From the NCBI RefSeq assembly GCF_964252635.1, contig NZ_CAXUNP010000015.1, forward strand, positions 1-64,000: 64,000 bases of DNA. Direction: 5' to 3'. Shown here piece by piece: positions 49,231 to 59,092 of the stretch. Every line of letters begins with the position of its first letter. The first letter of the stretch is position 1. The translations under genes and the position numbers were made by a program. A model generated the notes under the pieces. That model saw only the letters and a program-made list of their open reading frames with translations. It was not told the origin of the DNA and searched no databases. The stretch is from Jatrophihabitans sp964252635. Its GTDB lineage: Bacteria; Actinomycetota; Actinomycetes; Mycobacteriales; Jatrophihabitantaceae.

Positions 49231-50451
49231 TTAGCACGCAGCCTGATTGCCGCAGAGGGCGGCGTCCTCGACCGTCAGGGTGCTCGCCACGGGCTCGACG
49301 GCGACGCCCGCAGCAGCCGCGGCCACCCCGTGACGGCGCTCGATCATCCAGGTGCTGATCCAGGCGACCCAGCCCACCGCCACGACGAGCAGGAAGCTGA
49401 TCAGGCGGTACAGCACCACGCCCGCGGTGGCGGCGACCGTGCTGACGCCGCCGCTGGTGAGAGCCAGCACCATGGCTGCGTCGACGATGCCGACCCCGCC
49501 GGGCAGCAAGGAGATGCTGGATGCGCTCATCCCGGCGACGTAGGCGACCATCACGATCCCTACGGTGGCGCGGTCGGCGCCCACGGCCTCGCAGCAAGCG
49601 AACAGGCACACGAGGTCGGCGCCCCAGTTGAGGACGGCCAGGCCCAGACCCACCAGCCAGTCACGGTGACGCGGGTGGATGGCGAACAGGCCTTCGGTGA
49701 AGCGTGTGACGGCGGCCAGACCGGCGTCGGGCCGGCGGCGCAGCGCGCGGTTGACCCGCCGCAGACTGATGGGCACGGCCCGCTGCACCATGGCGGCAGG
49801 ATCGCGGCGACGCAGGACGAGCGTGGTGACGACGACGGCGAGCGCCGCGAGCACGACGAGCACCGAGCTGGTGAGGTCGTCGCCGGCGGAGATGCCGACG
49901 AAGGTGGCGAGGACCGCGAAGCCGACCAGGCTGAGCAGGCCGGATGCGACCACGGTGAAGCCGGCCGCCGGCACCGTCGCGCCCCAGGACCGCAGCCGCT
50001 TGAAGACGTAGCCGGACGAGATGGCGGTACCGCCGGGGAAGGTGACGGACAGGGCGTTCGCCGCGTAGGTCAGGTTGATCATGGAGCGGATGCCGACGCG
50101 TTGCCCCGCCGCCGAGAGCATCCGCCGCTGGACGCGGGCGAACGCGCCCATCGACAGGCCCTCCGCGCCGAGAGCAAGCAGCAGCCACCACGGGTTCGGC
50201 TCGGTCAGCGCGTCGGCGGCCTTCTCGAGGTAGGGCGTGACCAGGGTGATCTCCACGCCGAGCAGGACGACGAGACCGATGGCAAGCGACCAGCGCAGCA
50301 CCCGGCGCAGCGGCCAACGCTCACGCGCGAACGCGCTCGTACCGAGCGCCGCCGTCCCCATCAGCGCGTCCACGGGGTCGATCAGGCGCGGATCGACGAC
50401 GCCGGTGGCGGGGGTAGCCGCCACTGCGTCCGTCTGTGCGCCCGCCGCCAT
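49231..50451 (-). CDS. UPF0104/lysylphosphatidylglycerol synthase TM-domain protein
   Basis: A 406-aa membrane protein with about eight segments. Blocks such as MINLTYAANALSVTFPGGTA, YVAGMSASSISLLPGGVGIV and VLYRLISFLLVVAVGW are typical of the flippase-like domain of LPG synthases (UPF0104), without the synthase domain. It is probably involved in lipid flipping or cell-envelope export; substrate unknown. ATG at 50451 is preferred for GGAG 8 nt upstream; ATG at 50553 would add 34 residues without an SD. It lies between tRNA-Lys and tRNA-His. Confidence 0.87.
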   Translation of the reverse strand: MAAGAQTDAVAATPATGVVDPRLIDPVDALMGTAALGTSAFARERWPLRRVLRWSLAIGLVVLLGVEITLVTPYLEKAADALTEPNPWWLLLALGAEGLSMGAFARVQRRMLSAAGQRVGIRSMINLTYAANALSVTFPGGTAISSGYVFKRLRSWGATVPAAGFTVVASGLLSLVGFAVLATFVGISAGDDLTSSVLVVLAALAVVVTTLVLRRRDPAAMVQRAVPISLRRVNRALRRRPDAGLAAVTRFTEGLFAIHPRHRDWLVGLGLAVLNWGADLVCLFACCEAVGADRATVGIVMVAYVAGMSASSISLLPGGVGIVDAAMVLALTSGGVSTVAATAGVVLYRLISFLLVVAVGWVAWISTWMIERRHGVAAAAAGVAVEPVASTLTVEDAALCGNQAAC

Positions 50452-50610
50452 GTCGGTCTCCGTCCGACGCCCCTGCTTCCGTGGTGGAACAAGGTCTCTC
50501 GATGACAAGGTATTCCCCGCCGACGACACCTTTTGCACGGGTTGAGCCGACATTTCGGCTCAGAATTGCCCAGGAGTTCGGCCAGAAATGTCGGCAGCGC
50601 TCGGAGACAC

Positions 50611-50640
50611 GAACGTCCCCGGCCGGAGCCGGGGACGTTC
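50611..50640 (-). terminator. Terminator of tRNA-His
   Basis: A perfect 12-bp stem (GAACGTCCCCGG at 50611-50622 and complement at 50629-50640) with a 6-nt loop, 12 bp beyond the 3' end of tRNA-His on the minus strand. Confidence 0.8.
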
Positions 50641-50651
50641 AGTGAAACTGG

Positions 50652-50725
50652 GGTGAGTGACGGGACTTGAACCCGCGACATCTGCGACCACAACGCAGCG
50701 CTCTACCAGCTGAGCTACACCCACC
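50652..50725 (-). tRNA. tRNA-His (GUG)
   Basis: On the minus strand: extra G at -1, acceptor GTGGGTG/CACTCAC, D-arm AGCTCAGCTGGTAGAGC, anticodon stem CTGCG/CGCAG with loop TTGTGGT (anticodon GTG), T-arm GGGTTCAAGTCCC, discriminator C. The G-1:C73 pair is the tRNA-His identity feature. Confidence 0.96.
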
Positions 50726-50809
50726 GTGTCGGCAACGAGTGCCGAGCGGAGCCAGCATACCCGGGCCCCGGCCGCGGGCCGAGCCGGTATCGGACGGGCC
50801 GGGCCGTGC

Positions 50810-51400
50810 TCAGAGGGCGTCGGCCGCGGCCCGGGCCTCGTCCAGGGTGGGGCCCGGTTCGGCCACGAACAGGGTGGCCCGGTAGTAGGCGAGTTCCCGA
50901 ATGCTTTCCAGGATGTCCGCCAGCGCGCGGTGGGCCAGGCCCTTCTTCGGCTGCGACTGGTACACCCGCGGGTACCAGCGCTTGGCGAGTTCCTTCAGCG
51001 ATGAGACGTCCACCATGCGGTAATGCAGGTAGGCGTCGAGCTCGGGCATGTCGCGGGCGAGGAAGCCGCGGTCGGTGGCGATCGAGTTGCCGCACAGCGG
51101 AGCCGAACGGGCGTCCGGGACGTGTTTGCGGACGTACTCGAGCACCAGCTTCTCCGCCTCGGCCAGGGAGATCGTCGAAGCGCGCACCTGATCGGTCAGC
51201 CCGGAATTGGCGTGCATGTCGTGCACGAACGGGATCATGCCGTCGAGCACGTCGTCGTCGGCGTGGATGATCAGGTCGAGACCGTCGTCCAGGGGCTGGA
51301 GGTCGGCGCCGGTCACCACCACGGCCACCTCGATGAGGGCATCGTGCTCGAGATCGAGCCCGGTCATCTCGCAATCGATCCATACCAGACGGTCCGCCAC
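50810..51400 (-). CDS. orn: Oligoribonuclease
   Basis: A 196-aa DEDD exonuclease that degrades 2-5-nt RNA and pGpG. Exo motifs: VWIDCEMTGLD, GNSIATDRGFLARDMPELDA, YRMVDVSSLKELAKRWYP, KGLAHRALADILESIRELAY. GTG at 51400 gives VADRLVWIDCE; it is upstream of tRNA-His on the same strand, the common actinobacterial order orn-tRNA-His. Full length, no anomalies. Confidence 0.97.
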   Translation of the reverse strand: MADRLVWIDCEMTGLDLEHDALIEVAVVVTGADLQPLDDGLDLIIHADDDVLDGMIPFVHDMHANSGLTDQVRASTISLAEAEKLVLEYVRKHVPDARSAPLCGNSIATDRGFLARDMPELDAYLHYRMVDVSSLKELAKRWYPRVYQSQPKKGLAHRALADILESIRELAYYRATLFVAEPGPTLDEARAAADAL

Positions 51401-51460
51401 CCTTCGAGGCTATACGTCGCCGCTACGGTGGCTGTGAGGACCGACGGAGGGTGGTGCGTC

Positions 51461-51772
51461 GTGGCGCAGCGGATTCTGGATCAGAGCGCGGTGGACGACG
51501 CGTTGACCCGGTTGCACCCCGGATGGTCCGGCACGCCGAAGGCCCTGACGAGGTCGATCGAGTTCGCCGACTTCCCGACCGCGGTGCAGTTCATCACCGT
51601 GCTGGCGCCGCGCTGCGAGGAGCTCGACCACCACCCCGACCTCGCCCTGCGCTGGCGGTGGGTCGACGTCGTGCTCTCGACCCACAGTGCCGGCGGCGTG
51701 ACGGGCAAGGACGTGCAGCTCGCGGAGGTCGTGGACGAGGTCGCCGCCGTCCTGCCGATGGCGGGTGGCTGA
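51461..51772 (+). CDS. phhB: Pterin-4a-carbinolamine dehydratase-like protein
   Basis: A 103-aa protein with the PCD signature: EELDHHPDLALRWRWVDVVL followed by STHSAGGVTGKDVQLAE. It would dehydrate pterin-4a-carbinolamine or play the RuBisCO-assembly-type role of some homologs. The GTG at 51461 has GGAGG 9-11 nt upstream. Divergent from orn (60-bp gap). No aromatic amino-acid hydroxylase is linked. Confidence 0.9.
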   Translation: MAQRILDQSAVDDALTRLHPGWSGTPKALTRSIEFADFPTAVQFITVLAPRCEELDHHPDLALRWRWVDVVLSTHSAGGVTGKDVQLAEVVDEVAAVLPMAGG

Positions 51773-51790
51773 CCCGCGGTTCGCGGTGCG

Positions 51791-52420
51791 TCAGGGCTTG
51801 CTGCGCCAGGCCCCCATGCCGAGCACGATCAGGCGCAGCTGGCGTTCGGCGGTGTCGAGGTGGCCCTCGACGTCCTCGGGGTGCCGGTCGTCGACCTCCA
51901 GCAGGTCGAGCACGGTGCCCAGCATGGCCGTCACCATCAGGTCGGCGGCCATCTCCAGGTCCTCCGACGTCCAGTCGAAGCCGGCGGTCAGGCGGGCGAG
52001 GTCGACGGTCAGGTCGCTGGTGAACATCCGTAACTCGGTGGCGATCGCACGGCGCACCGCGGCGACCCCGCCGTAGCGCTCGCGGCTCAGGAAGCGGAAC
52101 TGGTCAGGATGCAACTTCACGTGTCGCGCCAGTGACTGCACCGTGTCGGCGATGATGTCGCTGTGCGCGGTGCGCCCGCGTCGGGCCTCGCGCATCATCT
52201 GGCGCAGCGGGCGCATGCACTCGTCGACCAGGTCGACACCGAGCGCGTCCATCGACGCGTAGTGCCGGTAGAACGCGGTGGGCACGATGCCGGCGTCGCG
52301 GGCGACCTCGCGCAGGCTGATGCTCGACAGGCTGCGTTCGGACATCAGTCGCAGGGTGACGTCGAGCAACCGCTGGCGGGTGCGCTCCTTGCGCTCCGCA
52401 CGGGATCTGCCCTCCGTCAT
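51791..52420 (-). CDS. FabR/DesT-like TetR regulator of unsaturated fatty acid synthesis
   Basis: A 209-aa TetR protein close to FabR in the HTH region: SRAERKERTRQRLLDVTLRL, then SLSSISLREVARDAGIVPTA and FYRHYASMDALGVDLVDE. FabR/DesT proteins repress fatty-acid desaturation genes in response to acyl-CoA saturation. It is divergent from the reductase-desaturase operon at 52532, and an AGTGNAC-N4-GTNCACT site lies between (52500-52517). The RBS is weak. Function is well supported by family, neighbours and operator together. Confidence 0.9.
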   Translation of the reverse strand: MTEGRSRAERKERTRQRLLDVTLRLMSERSLSSISLREVARDAGIVPTAFYRHYASMDALGVDLVDECMRPLRQMMREARRGRTAHSDIIADTVQSLARHVKLHPDQFRFLSRERYGGVAAVRRAIATELRMFTSDLTVDLARLTAGFDWTSEDLEMAADLMVTAMLGTVLDLLEVDDRHPEDVEGHLDTAERQLRLIVLGMGAWRSKP

Positions 52421-52499
52421 GGGCCTGACGCTACCTGCACGTGCCCGCCGTCACGTGCTCTCACGTTGACACGGCCCGCCGCACCTCGACACACTCATC

Positions 52500-52517
52500 A
52501 GTGTACAAGCGTGCACT
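52500..52517. promoter_or_regulatory. FabR/DesT-like operator
   Basis: AGTGTACAAGCGTGCACT, an 18-bp site that fits the half-site pattern AGTGNAC-N4-GTNCACT known for DesT-like regulators. It is just upstream of AAAGGAG of the reductase gene. TTGACA at 52466-52471 may be the -35 of the same promoter, so binding would block the transcribed start region. Confidence 0.65.
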
Positions 52518-52531
52518 GAAAGGAGCCCGCG

Positions 52532-53656
52532 ATGTCCTTGCTCAACCCGCGCCGTTCCGCCGGTGCCCGACGCTTCTCGCCCCTGGGGCTCGTCGAAGCG
52601 CTCGTCACGCCCCACGGTATAGACCGCTACCTCGAGCTCGTGAACCCGATGCTGACGGTGCGCGACCTGCGCGCCGAGGTCGTCGACGTCCGGCGTCAGG
52701 TCGTCGACGGCACGGGGGTGGACACCCGGCTGACCCTGCGCCCGACCCGCCAGTGGGACGGGTTCGACGCCGGCCAGTTCGTCTCCGTCACGGTGGACAT
52801 CGACGGCGTCCGTCGCACGCGCTGCTACTCGCCGGCGAACTCCCAGCACCGACGCGACGGGCTGCTGGAGCTCACGGTCAAGGCCCATCCCGAAGGGCTG
52901 GTGTCCCAGTACCTGCACGAGCAGGCGCGACCCGGCCTCGTCCTCGGGCTGAGCCAGGCCGACGGGACGTTCCGGCTGACGTTGCCGCGGCCCGAGCGCC
53001 TCCTGCTCGTCAGCGGCGGCAGTGGCATCACGCCGGTCATGTCCATGCTGCGCACGCTGTGCGACGAGGGATACCGGGGCGGGATCGTCTTCCTGCACTA
53101 CGCGCTCAGCGCCGAGCACGTGTCCTACCTGCCCGAGCTGCGGCAGCTCGCCGACGCACACGACAACGTGCGGCTCGCGCTGGCCTACACCGAGCAGCAG
53201 CTCGGCGGTGACCTGCACGGGCTGTTCCACGCGTCGCACCTGCGCGACGTAGCGCCCTGGTACGCGAACGCGCAGACCTACTTGTGCGGCCCGCCCGGGC
53301 TGATGGCGGCCGTCCGCGCACACTTCGACGGGCGCCGCCTCACCGACCGGCTGGCCACCGAGGAGTTCGCCCCCGCGCCGGTCGCCGCGCCGGACGCGGA
53401 CGTCAGCGGCGTGACCACGTTCGCCCGCAGTGCCGTGACGAGCGACAACACGGGAGACACGTTGCTGGAGCAGGCCGAGAACGCCGGGCTGTCGCCAGAG
53501 CACGGCTGCCGCATGGGCATCTGCTTCTCGTGCACCCAGGTCAAGACCAGCGGGTGCGTCCAGAACATCCGCACCGGAGAGATCAGCAGCGACCCCGACA
53601 CCGAGGTGCAGCTGTGCATCCACCGCGCCGTCGGCGACGTCGCTCTCGACCTCTGA
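52532..53656 (+). CDS. Desaturase-associated flavin/2Fe-2S oxidoreductase (Rv3230c-like)
   Basis: A 374-aa electron-transfer protein. FAD-binding domain with RTRCYSPANS, NAD(P)-binding domain with LLVSGGSGITPVMSMLRTL and YLCGPPGLMAAVR, and a C-terminal plant-type 2Fe-2S domain with CRMGICFSCTQVKTSGC and a fourth Cys in VQLCIHRA. It delivers electrons from NAD(P)H to the desaturase encoded next, like the mycobacterial Rv3230c-DesA3 pair. AAAGGAG 8 nt before the ATG. A 14-bp tandem repeat covers its stop. Confidence 0.92.
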   Translation: MSLLNPRRSAGARRFSPLGLVEALVTPHGIDRYLELVNPMLTVRDLRAEVVDVRRQVVDGTGVDTRLTLRPTRQWDGFDAGQFVSVTVDIDGVRRTRCYSPANSQHRRDGLLELTVKAHPEGLVSQYLHEQARPGLVLGLSQADGTFRLTLPRPERLLLVSGGSGITPVMSMLRTLCDEGYRGGIVFLHYALSAEHVSYLPELRQLADAHDNVRLALAYTEQQLGGDLHGLFHASHLRDVAPWYANAQTYLCGPPGLMAAVRAHFDGRRLTDRLATEEFAPAPVAAPDADVSGVTTFARSAVTSDNTGDTLLEQAENAGLSPEHGCRMGICFSCTQVKTSGCVQNIRTGEISSDPDTEVQLCIHRAVGDVALDL

Positions 53657-53691
53657 TCCGTCACCTCTGCTCCGTCACCTCTGATCCGTCA
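53651..53691 (+). repeat. Three tandem copies of a 14-bp unit covering the reductase stop codon
   Basis: CTCTGATCCGTCAC (53651-53664), CTCTGCTCCGTCAC (53665-53678), CTCTGATCCGTCA (53679-53691). The first copy contains the last codon and TGA of the reductase; the rest are duplicates in the 45-bp spacer before the desaturase SD. Confidence 0.85.
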
Positions 53692-53701
53692 AGGAGACCC
53701 C

Positions 53702-54847
53702 ATGACTTCCAAGTCCCAGACCATCCCGCTGTCCGACGAGCAGGTCGAGGAACTCGGCCACGAGCTGGACGCCATCAAGGCCCGCCTGGTCGAGAGCCTG
53801 GGCGCCGACGACCGCGACTACATCTACAACGTGATCAAGGCGCAGCGGGCCTTCGAGGTCGGCGGCCGTGCCGCCCTGATGCTCAGCGTGCTGCCGCCGT
53901 TCTGGCTGATGGGCACCGCTGCCCTGTCGATCTCCAAGATCCTCGACAACATGGAGATCGGACACAACGTCATGCACGGCCAGTACGACTGGATGCGTGA
54001 CCCGGCGCTGAACTCCAAGAAGTTCGAGTGGGACACCGCCTGCCCCTCGGACCAGTGGCGCTACTCGCACAACTACATGCACCACACGTTCACCAACATC
54101 GTCGACAAGGACCGCGACATCGGCTACGGCATCCTGCGGATGGACGAGAGCCAGAAGTGGAACCCCTACTATCTGGGCAATCCGCTGTGGGCGTTCCTGC
54201 TGATGACGTTCTTCCAGTACGGCGTCGCGATGCACGACCTCGAGGCCGAGAACCTCGTCACCGGTAAGCGTTCGATGAAGGACAACGTGCCTCTGCTCAA
54301 GGGCATCTGGCGCAAGGTCGGCAAGCAGACTCTGAAGGACTACGTGCTCTTCCCGCTGCTGTCCGGGCCCCAGGCGCCGTTCACGCTCTCGGCCAACATG
54401 ACCGCCAACCTGGTGCGCAACCTCTGGGCGTACTCGATCATCTTCTGCGGGCACTTCCCGAGCGGCACGGCCACGTTCAGCGAGGACGAGACCGAGAACG
54501 AGAGCCGCGGCGAGTGGTACGTGCGGCAGATGATGGGCTCGGCGAACATCACGGGCAGCCCGCTGTTCCACATCCTCAGCGGCAACCTGAGCCACCAGAT
54601 CGAGCACCACCTGTTCCCCGACGTGCCGGCGCGGCGCTACCCGCAGATCGCCGGCGAGGTCGAGGCGTTGTGTGCCCGGTTCGGGCTGCCGTACACCACC
54701 GGCCGTTTCTCCAAGCAGGTCGGCTCGACGTGGGGCAAGATCTTCCGGCTGGCCGTGCCGACGCGGGGCGACGACGACGCACCGGGCGACTCGCGCAGCG
54801 CTACCGTGACGGTGGCGGACGACACGGACGACACAGTCGCTGCCTGA
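53702..54847 (+). CDS. Membrane fatty acid desaturase (DesA3-like)
   Basis: A 381-aa di-iron desaturase. The three His boxes are GHNVMHG, HNYMHH and HQIEHHLFPD. Hydrophobic segments are near residues 60-80, 160-175 and 225-250. It probably introduces a cis double bond into acyl-CoA or acyl-lipid, receiving electrons from the preceding reductase. AAGGAG 6 nt before the ATG at 53702. The C-terminal ~30 residues are acidic and variable. Co-transcribed with the reductase and, 16 bp later, a small gene of unknown function. Confidence 0.93.
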   Translation: MTSKSQTIPLSDEQVEELGHELDAIKARLVESLGADDRDYIYNVIKAQRAFEVGGRAALMLSVLPPFWLMGTAALSISKILDNMEIGHNVMHGQYDWMRDPALNSKKFEWDTACPSDQWRYSHNYMHHTFTNIVDKDRDIGYGILRMDESQKWNPYYLGNPLWAFLLMTFFQYGVAMHDLEAENLVTGKRSMKDNVPLLKGIWRKVGKQTLKDYVLFPLLSGPQAPFTLSANMTANLVRNLWAYSIIFCGHFPSGTATFSEDETENESRGEWYVRQMMGSANITGSPLFHILSGNLSHQIEHHLFPDVPARRYPQIAGEVEALCARFGLPYTTGRFSKQVGSTWGKIFRLAVPTRGDDDAPGDSRSATVTVADDTDDTVAA

Positions 54848-54863
54848 CGATCAGGGAGTGCCC

Positions 54864-55097
54864 ATGAGCAGGTTCGAGATCGCCAAGGACACCGTTCAGG
54901 TGGTGACCGAGTCGGCAGCCTCGCACGTCGGCCGGATCGCCACGATCCTCAGCGGTGCGGTGCGCGAGGTCACCCACGAGGTGGGGGAGTGGGCGTCGGA
55001 CGTCGTCGAGATGCGGGACGCGGCAGCACGCGCTCGCGAGGCCGACCTGGCCGGGAACGCGCGCGGCTTCGACGCCGAGGACGACCCGACCGTCTGA
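54864..55097 (+). CDS. Small hypothetical protein of the desaturase operon
   Basis: A 77-aa protein (SRFEIAKDTVQVVTESAASH, then VGRIATILSGAVREVTHEVG), predicted as mostly helical with amphipathic character, and an acidic tail (GFDAEDDPTV). No family recognised. CAGGGAG lies 6-8 nt before ATG at 54864. It lies 16 bp past the desaturase stop, so it is likely co-transcribed and may associate with membranes or the desaturase complex; that is inference. Confidence 0.7.
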   Translation: MSRFEIAKDTVQVVTESAASHVGRIATILSGAVREVTHEVGEWASDVVEMRDAAARAREADLAGNARGFDAEDDPTV

Positions 55098-55100
55098 CGG

Positions 55101-55654
55101 TCAGCGCAGCGGCAAGGCCGCGCGGTGCAGTGCCAATTGCTCGAACAGGTCGAGGGCGTCGCGGAGCTCGTCGAGGTCGACGGGCGTGCGCCGTTGCTGG
55201 TACCCGACCAGGATCGACAGCGCCATCGAGGCCAGCAGCGGTGCGGTGTCGCCGGCCACCGGCGTCAGGACCACGCGTAACGCAGTCAGTCGCTCGTCGT
55301 CGACGCGTCGCTGGACCGTGGCAACCGCGGCGTTGACGTGCGACCACGCACGGATCGCGCCCTCCGCCTCGTGCGGCAACGTCAGCGCTCGTTCCTTCAG
55401 CAGGCGCACCCGTTGCTCGGGGTCGCTCACCGTCATCGCCTGCTCGAAGATGCGCTGGGTCAGCTCCTGCTCCCACGACGAGAGCAGCTCGTCGACGAAG
55501 CCGTCGAAGCTGCCGAAGTAGTGGTAGAACGAGCCGGTCGTGACGCCGAGTCGGCGGCACAGGACCCCGATGCGCAGGGCGCCGTGACCGTCACGGGCCA
55601 GGATGTCCAGCGCCGCGGTGATGTAGCCGTCCTTGGTGGCGACGATGCGCGCCA

Positions 55655-55655
<1 letters not shown>
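55101..55655 (-). CDS. TetR-family regulator coupled to an aldehyde dehydrogenase
   Basis: A 184-aa TetR protein. HTH: IGVLCRRLGVTTGSFYHYFG. The ATG at 55655 overlaps the stop of the aldehyde dehydrogenase (TGATG), so the regulator is the second gene of that operon. A 27-bp palindrome at 57174-57200 in front of the aldehyde dehydrogenase, shared with the ferredoxin-P450 operon, is its probable operator. It would then be an autoregulated repressor of both operons. Confidence 0.9.
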
Positions 55656-57049
<1,394 letters not shown>

Positions 57050-57173
57050 GAGCGAACTCCGTGAGTGAGTGACCTGGCGGCGTGGCCTTCGGCGACCGGA
57101 GCGAAGCGGAGGTCGGTCATCGGTGATCCCTTCGAGCCGGTAGACCCGGTGAGCGCGACACTAGTCGACGCGC

Positions 57174-57200
57174 GAACGTAAGGTCAGTTATGTTACGTTC
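57174..57200. promoter_or_regulatory. TetR-type operator between the ALDH and P450 operons
   Basis: GAACGTAA (57174-57181), an 11-bp centre, then TTACGTTC (57193-57200): perfect 8-bp arms. It lies 38 bp before the ferredoxin start and 125 bp before the aldehyde dehydrogenase start. Only the symmetry is seen; the protein is inferred to be the TetR at 55101. Confidence 0.65.
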
Positions 57201-57237
57201 CCGACGCCGACCACGCGAGACGACACGGGAGTGACCC

Positions 57238-57438
57238 ATGCGGATGACGGTGGATCGCAGCAGGTGCCAGGGCGTGGGGATGTGCGAGTCCGTCCGGCCC
57301 GACGTGTTCGAGGTGGACGACGACGGGGAGCTGATTCTGCACGAGGACGCCGTCGCCGGCGGCGGTGACGAGCTCGCCGCAGACCTCGAGCAGGCCGTCG
57401 AGTCGTGCCCGACCCAGGCGCTGGCGTTGCAACGGTGA
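57238..57438 (+). CDS. P450-type 3Fe-4S ferredoxin
   Basis: A 66-aa ferredoxin with Cys in SRCQGVGMCESV and a third Cys in AVESCPTQAL, the usual three-ligand 3Fe-4S pattern of actinobacterial P450-partner ferredoxins. Its stop overlaps the GTG of the P450 (GTGA). GGGAG lies 6-7 nt before the ATG. It transfers electrons to the P450; no reductase is encoded here. Confidence 0.93.
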   Translation: MRMTVDRSRCQGVGMCESVRPDVFEVDDDGELILHEDAVAGGGDELAADLEQAVESCPTQALALQR

Positions 57439-58685
57439 GCGCCACGCGGCCGTACTGCTCCGTGGACGTCTCGTCCACGGCGTTCTGGTCCGAGCCCGCC
57501 GACGTGCGCGAGCGCTCGTTCGCGCGGTTGCGGGCGGAGGAGCCGGTCAGCTGGCAGCGACCGTCCGACGGCGGGCTGATGCCCGACGAGGACGACGACG
57601 GCTACTGGGCGATCGTCCGGCACGCCGACATCACCCACGTCAGCCATCACCCGGACGTCTTCTGCTCGGGACAGGGCGTGCAGCTGGAGAACGTCCCCGA
57701 GATGTTCCTCGAGGCCACCCAGTCGTTCCTGGCCATGGACGCGCCGCGACACACCCTGCTGCGCAAGTTGGTCAGCTCGGCGTTCACACCGCGCCGGGTG
57801 CGGCTAATCGAGGAGCAGGTCCGGGACCAGGCCCGGCGCATCGTCGACAACCTGCTGCAGCAGGACGCCACCGACTTCGTGCACGCGGTGTCCGCGCGTC
57901 TGCCCCGCTGGACCATCTACGAGATGATGGGCCTGCCCGCCGAGCAGCGTGAGCCGGTCGCCGAGGCCGCCGACCTGCTCGTCTCGTGGCACGACGAGGA
58001 CGTGCGCGGCGACCGCGACCCGCTCGAGGTCGTCAACGACGCGACCCAGACCCTCATCGTCGCCGGGCTGGAGCTGGCCGAGAGCCGCCGCAGCGAACCG
58101 CGCGACGACCTGATGACCAACCTCGTCCAGGCGTCGGTCGACGGCGAGCAGTTGAGCGACGAGGAGATCAGCGCGTTCTTCGTGCTGCTGTCCGTGGCCG
58201 GCAACGACACCACCCGCAACACGATCTCGCACACGATGCTCGCCCTGCAGCGGTTCCCCGAGCAGCGCGAGTACCTGAAGGCCGACCCCGACGCGCGGCT
58301 TGCCGTCGCCACCGACGAGTTCGTCCGGTGGGCCACGCCCGTCCTCACCTTCAAGCGCACCGCGGTGTCGGACACGTCGCTCGGCGGCACCGACATCGCG
58401 GCCGGCGAGAAAGTGGTCATGTTCTACCCGTCCGGCAACCGCGACTCGGAGGCGTTCGCGGACCCGCACGTCTTCGACGTCGCGCGCACGCCGAACCGGC
58501 ACGTCGGTTTCGGCGGCGGCGGTCCGCACTTCTGTCTCGGCAACATGCTGGCCAAGACACAGCTGCAGGCGGTGGTCGGCGAGTTGCTGCAGCGCGCACC
58601 GGACCTGCGTCTCGGCGAGCCGCAGTACCTCGTCAGTAACTTCGTCCACGGGATCAAGTCGCTGCCGTGCGAGGTGCACGGCTGA
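57435..58685 (+). CDS. Cytochrome P450 (CYP124/125/142-like)
   Basis: A 416-aa P450. I-helix motif SVAGNDTTRNTISHTMLAL, K-helix ExxR (DEFVRWATPVL), and the heme loop FGGGGPHFCLGN with the thiolate Cys. The N-terminus (HHPDVFCSGQGVQL, MDAPRHTLLRKLVSSAFTPR) resembles the CYP124/125/142 group that omega-hydroxylates sterol side chains and methyl-branched lipids. GTG at 57435 overlaps the ferredoxin stop; the stop overlaps the SCP2 gene start (TGATG). Confidence 0.93.
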   Translation: MSATRPYCSVDVSSTAFWSEPADVRERSFARLRAEEPVSWQRPSDGGLMPDEDDDGYWAIVRHADITHVSHHPDVFCSGQGVQLENVPEMFLEATQSFLAMDAPRHTLLRKLVSSAFTPRRVRLIEEQVRDQARRIVDNLLQQDATDFVHAVSARLPRWTIYEMMGLPAEQREPVAEAADLLVSWHDEDVRGDRDPLEVVNDATQTLIVAGLELAESRRSEPRDDLMTNLVQASVDGEQLSDEEISAFFVLLSVAGNDTTRNTISHTMLALQRFPEQREYLKADPDARLAVATDEFVRWATPVLTFKRTAVSDTSLGGTDIAAGEKVVMFYPSGNRDSEAFADPHVFDVARTPNRHVGFGGGGPHFCLGNMLAKTQLQAVVGELLQRAPDLRLGEPQYLVSNFVHGIKSLPCEVHG

Positions 58686-59092
58686 TGGCGTCGTTCACCG
58701 GCCCCGAGGACCTGCGTCGCTACGTCGGCGGCATCTTCGAACAAGCCCTCGCCGACGACGACCTCGGCCCACGGCTGGCGGCCACCGGCGTCACCCTGAA
58801 GGTCGTCACGACCGAGCCCGACGCGGCGCTGCTGCTCGATCTGCCCAACAAGCACGTCGCCCTCGGTTCGCCCGACGACCCCGTGGACGCCACGATGCGG
58901 ATGACCTCGGAGACGGCGAACCGGTTCTGGCTGGGCCAGGTGAACCTGCCGGTGGCCATGGCGCGCCGACAGGTCGGTGTCGAGGGCCGCATCGGCGCAC
59001 TGCTCAAGCTCGTGCCGTCGACGAAGACGTTGTTCCCGGCCTATCGCGCGCTGCTGGAGGCTGACGGGCGGGCGGATCTGCTGCAAGGCTGA
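58685..59092 (+). CDS. SCP2 sterol-binding-domain protein
   Basis: A 135-aa SCP2-like protein (VTTEPDAALLLDLPNKHVAL, DATMRMTSETANRFWLGQVN, VEGRIGALLKLVPSTKTLFP). Such domains bind sterols or fatty acyl-CoAs and are often used as carriers. Its ATG overlaps the P450 stop. This supports a lipid substrate for the P450. The 3' end overlaps the convergent membrane protein gene by 89 bp. Confidence 0.88.
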   Translation: MASFTGPEDLRRYVGGIFEQALADDDLGPRLAATGVTLKVVTTEPDAALLLDLPNKHVALGSPDDPVDATMRMTSETANRFWLGQVNLPVAMARRQVGVEGRIGALLKLVPSTKTLFPAYRALLEADGRADLLQG

